Assembly (NCBI GenBank): GCA_910587645.1
Contig: CAJUNA010000007.1
Location: 33,156 to 97,155, forward strand
Direction: 5' to 3'
Source: an uncultured Oscillospiraceae bacterium
GTDB taxonomy: Bacteria > Bacillota > Clostridia > Oscillospirales > Oscillospiraceae
Length of the DNA: 64,000 nucleotides
Of this stretch, positions 57,879-64,000 are shown piece after piece (position 1 is the first letter of the stretch; each line of letters begins with the position of its first letter). The notes under the pieces were generated by a model, which ran no database searches, was not told the origin of the DNA, and saw only the letters and a list, made by a program, of their open reading frames with translations. The position numbers were made by a program, and so were the translations under genes.

Positions 57879-59372
57879 CTAGTCCTGCACCCAATGGAAG
57901 GAACGCCCCACCGCCCGGCGCCATCCCCGCAGCTTTTCATCCCGGGTTGCCGGCGTGATGGACGGGGTAAAGGTGCGCGCAACCGCCCAGTTCTGCTTGA
58001 CGTCCTCCTGGCCTGACCAAAAGCCTACGGCCAGGCCCGCCAGATAAGCCGCGCCTAATGCGGTGGTCTCCACACAGACCGGACGGTGAACCTCCGCTTG
58101 CAGGATGTCCGCCTGGAGCTGCATCAGCAGATTGTTGGCACTGGCACCGCCGTCCACCTTTAGGGACTGGAGGGCGATACCGGAATCGGCCCGCATGGCG
58201 TCCAGCACGTTGCTGACCTGATAGGCGATGGATTCCAGGGTGGCGCGGATGATGTGGTTCTTGTTGACGCCGCGGGTCAGGCCCACGATCGCGCCCCGGG
58301 CATACTGGTCCCAGTGGGGCGCGCCCAGGCCGGTGAAGGCCGGGACTACATAGCACCCCGCAGTGTCGGAAACCTTGCCCGCGTGGTATTCGCTGTCGGC
58401 AGCGGATTCAATGAGGCGCATTTCATCCCGGAGCCATTGAATCGCCGCGCCCGCCACAAAAATCGAGCCTTCCAGCGCGTATTCCACCCGGCCGTTCAAA
58501 CCCCAGGCAATGGTGGTCACCAGGCCGTTTTGGGAGAATACTGGTTTCCCGCCGGTGTTCATCAGAAGGAAGCAGCCGGTGCCGTATGTATTCTTCGCCT
58601 GGCCGGGCTGGAAGCAGGTCTGGCCGAAGAGCGCCGCCTGCTGGTCGCCTGCCGCGCCTGCGATAGGAACCGGCTGGCCGAAAAATCCTGGGTCTGTTTC
58701 GCCGTATACAAAGCTGCTGGGCTTGACTTCGGGAAGCATTTGGCAGGGGATGCCCAGGATGTCCAAAATTTCCTGGTCCCAGTCCAAGGTATTGATGTTG
58801 AAAAGCATCGTCCGGGACGCATTGGAGTAGTCTGTAACATGGACACGGCCTCCGGTGAGCCGCCAAATCAGCCAGGTTTCCACCGTGCCGAACAGCAGCT
58901 CACCCTGCTCTGCCCGTTGGCGCGCGCCCGCCACGTTGTCCAGAATCCATTTGAGCTTGGTAGCGGAAAAATAGGCATCGATCATCAGGCCGGTCTTTTG
59001 GCGGATAGTCTCAGTCAAGCCCTGAGATTTCAGCCCATCGCAGTAGGCCGATGTCCGGCGGCACTGCCATACAATGGCGTTGCAGACCGGCTCGCCGGTG
59101 GCCTTATCCCAAACGATAGCGGTTTCCCTCTGGTTTGTGATGCCGATGGCCGCGATATCGGACGCTGACGCGCCCAGCTTGCCCATCGCTTCCGCCGCCA
59201 CCCCGAACTGGGTCGCCCAGATTTCCCGGGCATCGTGCTCGACCCAGCCGGGGCGGGGGAATATCTGGGTAAATTCCTTCTGGGCGGAACTGCATATCCG
59301 GCCTTGGCGGTCAAACAGTATGCAGCGGTTGCTGGTGGTGCCTGCGTCAAACGCCATGATATATTTTGCCAT
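57879..59372 (-). CDS. glpK: Glycerol kinase
   Basis: Phosphorylates glycerol to sn-glycerol-3-phosphate. The 497-residue protein has the FGGY N-terminus MAFDAGTTSNRCILF-like (AFDAGTTSNR), the adenosine motif, the glycerol-binding NQRETAIVWD and WLIWRLTGG, the FGGY signature GAAGDQQAALFGQTCF and the C-terminal DGGASANNLLMQ. AGGAGG precedes the ATG. No glpF or glpD adjoins. A perfect 12-bp inverted repeat overlaps the upstream side of its ribosome site. Confidence 0.97.
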   Translation of the reverse strand: MAKYIMAFDAGTTSNRCILFDRQGRICSSAQKEFTQIFPRPGWVEHDAREIWATQFGVAAEAMGKLGASASDIAAIGITNQRETAIVWDKATGEPVCNAIVWQCRRTSAYCDGLKSQGLTETIRQKTGLMIDAYFSATKLKWILDNVAGARQRAEQGELLFGTVETWLIWRLTGGRVHVTDYSNASRTMLFNINTLDWDQEILDILGIPCQMLPEVKPSSFVYGETDPGFFGQPVPIAGAAGDQQAALFGQTCFQPGQAKNTYGTGCFLLMNTGGKPVFSQNGLVTTIAWGLNGRVEYALEGSIFVAGAAIQWLRDEMRLIESAADSEYHAGKVSDTAGCYVVPAFTGLGAPHWDQYARGAIVGLTRGVNKNHIIRATLESIAYQVSNVLDAMRADSGIALQSLKVDGGASANNLLMQLQADILQAEVHRPVCVETTALGAAYLAGLAVGFWSGQEDVKQNWAVARTFTPSITPATRDEKLRGWRRAVGRSFHWVQD

Positions 59373-59387
59373 AGGGGCACGCCTCCT

Positions 59388-59433
59388 TTATGGTATCGTT
59401 TGTAAAATTTGTCTATACTCTACGATACCATAA
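59388..59433 (-). promoter_or_regulatory. Inverted repeat at the glpK leader
   Basis: TTATGGTATCGT (59388-59399) and ACGATACCATAA (59422-59433) are perfect complements separated by 22 bases. One arm abuts the glpK AGGAGG. It could be an operator or an RNA hairpin that hides the ribosome site. Confidence 0.6.
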
Positions 59434-59751
59434 ATCGCAGAAAAAGGGAAGGGGTGAATGGGGGCTATGATGTTGGTTTATGTGAACTGGTATCTTCTCG
59501 AGTTAGATAGTGTCTACACAAGGCGCCAGGATTGTGATAGAGCAGTGTTCATCAAAGATTCATTCGTTGGCGCAGCAATGGCGTTTGGGAAAAACTACTG
59601 GAAATTCTGATTGATGAGCTGGATTATGAATGGCTGATGATTGGCGCCGACCATATCAAGGTGCATCCCCAGGTGGTGGGAGCGAAGGGGGATGACAGTG
59701 TTCCCGGCCTTCTCCATTTCTTCTGCGAAATCGTGGATGTGGTACAGGCGT
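59434..59751. other. Gene-poor gap at the edge of the decayed element
   Basis: No intact gene. On the minus strand 59595-59751 one frame reads RLYHIHDFAEEMEKAG...QLINQNFQ, possibly the frameshifted tail of the pseudogene upstream of it. The part 59434-59594 shows nothing recognisable and probably contains the left boundary of the element. Confidence 0.4.
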
Positions 59752-60177
59752 TCATTCCAGCCGCTCCCGGACGTAGCAATAGATATATAGATTGTACTCG
59801 CCCCGGTTGGGGTTGAGCCGCAGCATGTGGGCGTACCCGTCCGTGTCCGCCCGGAAGCCGTACTCGCTTCCATCCTGGTCTATCCTGCTGTCCGGGTTGG
59901 TATAGCAATAGGCAGCCAGCGTGCCTCGGCGGGACAGGACACCGCCGTAGGACAGGTCAAACCGCAGGGGGTTGACTACGGCGTCCAGCTCGGTCTTGAA
60001 ATCCTAGGCCCTGAGTTCCTCCTAGTGGTCGAACCAGGTGGTGTAGAACCCATCGCCGGTGCTACCCATGTCGCCGCGCAGGTGGCCGATGCAGCCGGCC
60101 GCAGCCATGAGGTGGGAGTTCCGGCTGTAGCAGTACAGGCGCTCGGCCTGGGTCATGGATCTGATGGTGAGATTCAT
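59752..60177 (-). pseudogene. Mobile-element accessory gene with two in-frame TAG codons
   Basis: From ATG 60177 (AGGAGG upstream) the frame reads MNLTIRSMTQAERLYCYSRN to TTWFDH, then TAG (codon 52), EELRA, TAG (codon 58), then DFKTELDAVVNPLRF and GEYNLYIYCYVRERLE before TGA. The 141-codon frame is protein-like throughout and resembles small proteins carried by Clostridial integrative elements. Both TAG codons are one transition from CAG (Gln). Decay is the simplest reading because neighbours carry frameshifts. Confidence 0.7.
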
Positions 60178-60454
60178 AGTAGAATACCTCCTGCCCTTTG
60201 TCGCGGTTATAAAAATCCTGAACCACCGCCCGGTCCTCCATGAAGTAGTGGCCCTAGTACACGGAAACGGATTCGTTCTCCAGCAGATGGAAGTGCCAGG
60301 TCACGTAGTGGCCGTGGGCGTTCCGGCCCAGTACGAAACCGTAGTGGTCGCTGTCGGTGTAGGGGCCATCCTTGATCCGCGCCGTCTCGATGTAGTGGCA
60401 CTTGATTGTGCTACCGATGATGTTCTCGATGTCTTGCTCGGTCAGTCTGCGCAT
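60170..60454 (-). pseudogene. Mobile-element accessory gene interrupted by TAG
   Basis: The frame opens MRRLTEQDIENIIGSTIKCHY and runs to ESVSVY, then TAG at 60256-60254 (codon 67), and continues sensibly as GHYFMEDRAVVQDFYNRDKGQEVFYYES (in parts: HYFMEDR, QDFYNRDKGQ) into the start of the next gene. The TAG could come from TGG (Trp) or CAG. The downstream gene's ribosome site lies in the continuation, as in an operon. Confidence 0.65.
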
Positions 60455-60569
60455 AAACGGTCTCTTTTTCCCCGTGTGCCCGATATGAAGATAGCGGCAG
60501 CCGGTAAATCTTTTGGTCGAAGATTTTCCGGCTGCGCATTGTTTGTCTCCTGTTGCGCGGCAGCGAATG

Positions 60570-60833
60570 TCATGCCCCGCAATGGCTGGACGTGCTGGAC
60601 ATGGCCCGCCATGCTATCGTGCTGAATGCGTACCGGTGCAGCTCCGGGCGGTCCAGCCAATTCTGGGCCATGGGATCGTGAGCAGGTAGCGGAAAATCAC
60701 GATGTCGTACCAATTGTCAGTGAGCCGGTGATGGCCCAAAAACCCTGCGATGGTCTGGATATTCTGCCGGGCCAGCTCCTGAGCCTCTGCGGAGAGGGGG
60801 CCGGAGCTTGGCCGGGGCGCTGCGCATTCCCAT
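60570..60833 (-). pseudogene. Remnant of a sigma-70-like mobile-element protein
   Basis: Two frames carry parts of one protein: LSAEAQELARQNIQTIAGF and LTDNWYDIVIFRYLL in one, QNWLDRPELHRYAFSTIAWRAM in the other, with a shift near 60680. The FSTIAWRAM segment resembles region 2 of sigma-like proteins found in conjugative elements. Non-functional as it stands. Fragment borders are approximate. Confidence 0.5.
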
Positions 60834-60851
60834 GATGTATAGTCTCCAATC

Positions 60852-61230
60852 TTAGGTATGGATTCCGTAGTACGTCTTACTCATATCATCCTGCCCGTGA
60901 AGGATCAGCCCTCCCAGGAACTCCCGGAACGCGGACCAGCGCAGGTTGACCGTCTGCTCGTTGCCCTCCATGCGGTCGAAACTGAGCCCGGTGAGCCAGG
61001 TGAACTCGAACCTGATCCGGTCGCGCCGCTCGTCCAGCCGGTCTTTATGTTTCGGAAGTCGGCAACGGTGCTGCTGGAGCCGCCAAGCGAGTTGAAATTA
61101 CAGGGCGCCATGCTCTGTCACCAGCGCGCGGCAGAGGTATTTTCCGCCGCCCCGGTTGACGTAGATCTGCCCAACGGTCGGTGAGAGGGGCTGTCCCTTG
61201 TCTATGTTCCAGACGTGCTCGTTGGTGCCG
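60852..61230 (-). pseudogene. Decayed accessory gene of the element
   Basis: Successive frames give TVGQIYVNRGGGKYLCRALVTEHGA, then NSLGGSSSTVADFRNIK, then DRLDERRDRIRFEFTWLTGLSFDRMEGNEQ (each read only in parts) up to TAA at 60852. At least one stop and one frameshift lie between them. Function unknown; the pieces look like one or two small proteins of an integrative element. Confidence 0.5.
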
Positions 61231-61608
61231 TCCGAGTTGAATACGGCCTCCCGGGTGCCTCTGCGGAGCTGCCGGCAAACTTGCCGTCCTGCTTGAGCGT
61301 GAAAGTGGACGCTGTTCGCCAGTATTTCGGCGCTGCGGCGTTTGTTTCCATTCCGGTCGATCCAGTCCCGGAGCTGGAGCCGTCCATCGATGACGGCCAT
61401 GCGTCCCTTGGTGAAATACCTGGACACGAAGTCGGGCGGTGTTGTGCCAGGCCACGATGTCGATAAAATCCGTGGTCTTGTCGCCGTTGGCGTCCTTGTA
61501 GTCCTGTTCGCAGGCGATAGTGAAGGACGTGACGGAGATGCCGGACTGTGTACGGCGGAGCTCCGGGTCGCGGGCAAGGCGGCCTATGATCGCACAGTGG
61601 TTCAACAT
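61231..61608 (-). pseudogene. ssb: Frameshifted single-stranded DNA-binding protein
   Basis: ATG 61608, with GGAGG 8 bases before it, starts an SSB: MLNHCAIIGRLARDPELRRT then TSFTIACEQDYKDANG and FIDIVAWHNTA. There the frame is lost; the next frame continues FVSRYFTKGRMAVIDGRLQLRDW, and after a second shift TLKQDGKFAG. So the OB fold is complete in pieces but split over three frames. The SSB sits among conjugative-element genes and differs from a housekeeping ssb. Confidence 0.78.
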
Positions 61609-61632
61609 AGCTTTTTCCTCCATTTAAGATTG

Positions 61633-61923
61633 TTAAATATCTTTCATCTGATACTGGGCATGGAGCCGGCTCAATGCCTCGATGGCGTTGGCAAGAAGCA
61701 TGAGGACGTTCATCTCGTATTTCTTCGGGGCCTCCCCCGGTTCGTCTGGGTAGTGCCACAGTTCCTGGAGAAATTTGATCGTGTTGAGCATCTGGCCGTA
61801 TTCCTCCTCCGTCATGTTATCGTATATCATACATTCCAGGGCATCGCGGAAAGTCGAAGCCGGGTTCCGTATTTTCATCAGAGACAGAGCCTCGTCCACC
61901 AGCCACCGGATCTGGTTCTCCAT
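61633..61923 (-). CDS. Small element-encoded hypothetical protein
   Basis: A 96-residue acidic, helical protein from ATG 61923: MENQIRWLVDEALSLM, then FRDALECMIYDNMTEEEYG and a Leu-rich C-terminus ending QYQMKDI. No family recognised. It overlaps the 3' end of the ATPase frame upstream, and its own reading frame also extends the ATPase homology, so it could instead be the shifted tail of that gene. Confidence 0.5.
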   Translation of the reverse strand: MENQIRWLVDEALSLMKIRNPASTFRDALECMIYDNMTEEEYGQMLNTIKFLQELWHYPDEPGEAPKKYEMNVLMLLANAIEALSRLHAQYQMKDI

Positions 61924-62606
61924 GCCCTGGATGCCCAGTCCTGTCCGGCAGGCCAGCTCCCGGCGCTTTTCTCCGCCACGTTGTGGGCCTTGTTGGAGAA
62001 CGCGCCGCACAGGACGAAGCTGATCTTGGACGTGTCTGTGGAATGGATGACGGAACTAATTTTCACGTCCACAAAAGCACCCTCCAACATCGTCAGGCCC
62101 TCCGACTGGATGCTGTGGCTGACGTTCTCGCCGTCCGAGAATTTTGGGGCACATAGCTTGTCCGCCTCGTCCAGAGTGAGGATATTGTGGTGTCCGTTGC
62201 GAAAGAGAAGGGATCGAAGCAGATCCGACCATGTCTTATCGCCCTTCCAGCTTGTCAAAGTGATGGACGAACTATCAGAAACAACAATACGGCCCAGGAA
62301 AATCTTTTGAAGACAGCGCCAGATGCAGGTCTTGCCGCAGCCGCTGGGGCCGATGAACATGGCGTTGGATTTGACGCTCCGCTTGAATGTGTTACAGGCA
62401 ATGACGATGGCGGCTTTCTTCGCGGCGTCCTGCTTCCAGACTTTCCGGTTCAGGTAGTCGTAAATCGCCCTGGGAGTATCATACTGTTCCTGCTCCGGCT
62501 CGTCCTCTTCCGCCCAAGGGTTGACGTACTCCTTCCGCACGGTCTCGACCCGGCCGTCATACCAGGGGAAGGGTTGGGGCTGGGGTTTTGGTTCTCCATC
62601 GCGCAT
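61878..62606 (-). CDS. ClpX-like AAA+ ATPase of the element, C-terminus probably shifted
   Basis: A 242-residue P-loop protein: a proline-rich start, then IYDYLNRKVWKQDAAKKAAI, Walker A GPSGCGKT (about 88-95), Walker B ILTLDEADKL (about 141-150) and sensor region SFVLCGAFSNKA. The order and GAFSNKA motif match ClpX-type unfoldases carried by mobile elements. After AEKSAGS the sequence becomes implausible (WPAGQDWASRAW) while the other frame reads CRTGLGIQG, so a frameshift near 61955 has probably destroyed the end. The start codon is uncertain. Confidence 0.65.
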   Translation of the reverse strand: MRDGEPKPQPQPFPWYDGRVETVRKEYVNPWAEEDEPEQEQYDTPRAIYDYLNRKVWKQDAAKKAAIVIACNTFKRSVKSNAMFIGPSGCGKTCIWRCLQKIFLGRIVVSDSSSITLTSWKGDKTWSDLLRSLLFRNGHHNILTLDEADKLCAPKFSDGENVSHSIQSEGLTMLEGAFVDVKISSVIHSTDTSKISFVLCGAFSNKAHNVAEKSAGSWPAGQDWASRAWRTRSGGWWTRLCL

Positions 62607-62629
62607 TCCTCATTTTTGAGATATTGTTC

Positions 62630-63000
62630 GGAGAGCCCAGCCAGATAGCCCCTGTTTTCCAGGCTGTCATTGACCTTCAGGATCTCCGCGTACATCGCAT
62701 CGGGGTCGCAGTACGGCACAAGGCATTTCACCCGCTTTTCCACGCGGGGGCTGCCGGGATACAGGCGGATGTCCTTGGGGACTTTCGTGTTCGGGAAGCG
62801 CACCAGCGCATCCCGCTTGGGTGACGATGCCATGCTTCCGCTTGACCTGGGTAACATACCGGGAAGAAACCTTCAAGCCATACTCCTGCAATACCCAGGC
62901 CTTGATTTCCCGGTAGGTGGCAGGGTGGTACGGCGTAACATCGGGAGACGGCTCGTAGTCCAGAAAGACGTGCTTCCGGCTTTTCAAAAATTCCCTACCT
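62630..63000 (-). pseudogene. Tail of a mobile-element rRNA methyltransferase, broken
   Basis: One frame reads KSRKHVFLDYEPSPDVTPYHP and TYREIKAWVLQEYGLKVSSRYVTQVKRKHG (in parts), a C-terminal extension that I know from RNA methyltransferases on Clostridial conjugative elements. It shifts near 62835 to a frame with FPNTKVPKDIRLYPGSP and EKRVKCLVPYCDPDAMY. The 5' part of the gene is missing: at about 63000 it meets an unrelated gene on the other strand. Confidence 0.55.
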
Positions 63001-63003
63001 ATA

Positions 63004-63486
63004 GTGAATGGCAGCGGCGCTTTTGTGGGGCCGAACAACGGCATCTACAAAACCGACCAGTATGGCCGCATTACCATCTCCGGCCTGAAGCCCGGCTCCG
63101 TCATTACCGCCAAGGAAACCAAGGCATTGGACGGGTATGTGCTGGATTCCACGCCCCAGAGCATAGAGATCAAGTCCGGCCAGATCCAGGCACTGACATT
63201 CTACAACACCCCTGTGGGTGGCCTGGAGCTGATTAAGGTCTCCGAGTCGGACAAATCCCAGCGCATCAAGGGCGTGACCTTTGAAATTCGGGAGATGAAC
63301 GGCGGGCTGGTGGATACCATCACCACCGGGGATACTGGCCGGGTATTCCTGACCATGGATGCCGGCGATTTCTATGCGGTAGAGATCGAGGCGGTGGAGG
63401 GGTTCAAAATCGACAGTACCCCTACTACTTCACCATCCAGGTCGGCTTGGCCAGCTGGGTCACTGTCGTGCGAAACTGACCCCTAA
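63004..63486 (+). pseudogene. SpaA/Cna-B-type surface protein fragment
   Basis: A 160-codon fragment of a cell-surface protein with prealbumin-like (isopeptide-type) repeats: NNGIYKTDQYGRITISGLKPG then ETKALDGYVLDSTPQSIEIKSGQ, and a second unit FEIREMNG...GRVFLTMDAGDFYAVEIEAVEGFKID (quoted in parts). Each unit ends with the ...G-Y/F-x-[ID] signature. There is no ribosome site, signal peptide or sortase motif, so both ends are lost; the last residues (SAWPAGSLSC) are out of frame. It begins at the junction with the methyltransferase remnant. Confidence 0.7.
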
Positions 63487-63525
63487 CCCTTCCCTGCCCA
63501 AGACGGGCTATTGATCCATTCGCAA

Positions 63526-63554
63526 GGGGCGGTCCTCGAAAAGAGGGCCGCCCC
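63526..63554. repeat. Hairpin after the surface-protein fragment
   Basis: GGGGCGG-t-CCTC pairs with GAGG-g-CCGCCCC around a 5-base loop. No T-run follows on the plus strand. The remaining gap 63555-63710 shows nothing recognisable. Confidence 0.55.
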
Positions 63555-63710
63555 AATCTGTTACTTGAACTCACTTTCATCCAGAGCCTGTCCATCGTGG
63601 CCTAGCCACTTACATTCAGTGACTTCCATATGCTCAAAAATTGCTGTCATCGCCAGTGATAAAATGTAAAAAAACGCCGAGGAAAAAATGTAGTTTTGTG
63701 AAGGAAGGAC

Positions 63711-63857
63711 ATGGTTGTCAATCCTCAGCATTACCGAAGGCTTACGCTGAAGCAGACAATGGATGCGGAAAATGTTCTGCTGGAACAGGGCAAAGTGATT
63801 GATTTCCCCTTGAAACCCTCCGATTTGTCCAGATATGACGAGGTGCTGTATGAGTGA
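63711..63857 (+). pseudogene. C-terminal remnant of an IS21-type transposase (IstA)
   Basis: A 48-codon frame starting MVVNPQHYRRLTLKQTMDA and ending DLSRYDEVLYE, with AAGGAAGG before its ATG. Its end (KPSDLSRYDEVL) resembles the tail of IstA transposases, and the istB-like gene overlaps it by 8 bases, the normal istA-istB arrangement. The remaining 400 or so residues of IstA are absent, so the element was truncated or the small frame is independently kept. Confidence 0.5.
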
Positions 63858-64000
63858 ATTTACTATGGACAGGCTGAGGGAAAACCTGGAAGCCCTTAAG
63901 ATGAAAAACACCCTGGAGATTCTGGACAACTACCTGGAACGGGCGGTGGCGGACAAGCTCAACATTGTGGAGGTTTTGGATCACATTTTCTCAGAAGAAG
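63850..64000 (+). CDS. istB: IstB-like ATP-binding protein of an IS21-type element (partial)
   Basis: Fifty codons reach the window edge: MSEFTMDRLRENLEALKM, then EILDNYLERAVADKLNIVEV and LDHIFSEE. This is the N-terminal helical part of IstB helper ATPases, which direct IS21 transposition; the P-loop would lie beyond the edge. Its ATG overlaps the preceding short frame by 8 bases. Confidence 0.72.
   Translation, partial: MSEFTMDRLRENLEALKMKNTLEILDNYLERAVADKLNIVEVLDHIFSEE

Noticed and set aside
1..64000. CRISPR arrays, restriction-modification or known phage-defence genes
   Set aside because: No regularly spaced direct repeats and no matching gene families were seen in the window.

Overview
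The window reads as a chromosome segment of a GC-rich, anaerobic, spore-forming member of the Firmicutes, most likely class Clostridia, family Oscillospiraceae/Ruminococcaceae. The evidence is Firmicutes gene neighbourhoods (yqfC-yqfD-phoH-ybeY-era-yqzL-recO; SRP RNA beside dnaX; infC-rpmI-rplT with a leader), sporulation genes (SigH-type sigma, YqfC, YqfD), pyruvate:ferredoxin oxidoreductase in place of an aerobic pyruvate dehydrogenase, and MurT/GatD. The genus is inference; there is no rRNA or tRNA gene to anchor it.

Layout. 1-5.5 kb: ruvA-ruvB, glmM, a SigH-like sigma factor, a zinc-ribbon protein, galE. 5.5-7.7 kb (minus): dinB and a RibU-type riboflavin transporter under an FMN riboswitch. 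8-12 kb: aconitase-family hydratase and NADP-type isocitrate dehydrogenase, separated by a 540-bp repeat-like spacer. 12-15 kb (minus): infC-rpmI-rplT with leader, then cobS-cobU-cobC. 15-24 kb: MATE transporter, metallophosphoesterase, mnmG, alpha/beta hydrolase, murT-gatD, a tiny membrane protein, phosphosugar mutase. 24-28 kb (minus): nifJ. 28-28.8 kb: non-coding stretch with a MITE-like palindrome that seems to interrupt a structured-RNA locus. 28.8-34.8 kb: comM, dnaX, SRP RNA, and a GntR-controlled ABC operon. 34.9-44.5 kb: yqfC-yqfD-phoH-ybeY, decayed genes, era, two acetyltransferases, yqzL, recO, mutS2. 45-52 kb: a sugar-kinase-like protein and a three-gene cyclic-di-GMP phosphorelay. 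52-59.4 kb: trmO, DnaI- and DnaD-like primosome genes, PadR and CsoR regulators, glpK.

59.4-64 kb is different. It is a graveyard of integrative/conjugative-element genes (SSB, sigma-like protein, AAA+ ATPase, rRNA-methyltransferase tail, SpaA-type surface protein) broken by frameshifts and in-frame TAG codons, ending in an IS21-type istA tail and istB.

Functional themes: recombination and replication (RuvAB, DinB, DnaX, DnaI/DnaD, RecO, MutS2, ComM), envelope precursors (GlmM, GalE, MurT/GatD, phosphosugar mutase), 2-oxoglutarate-directed carbon flow (NifJ, hydratase, Icd), cofactor supply (RibU, CobSUC) and c-di-GMP signalling. The points most worth a second look are the MITE inside an RNA-like locus, a GatD without its catalytic cysteine, probable non-ATG starts (ATC for the DnaD-like gene, ATT for infC), a sigma-A promoter overlapping the sigH start codon, and the TAG-interrupted genes of the right end.
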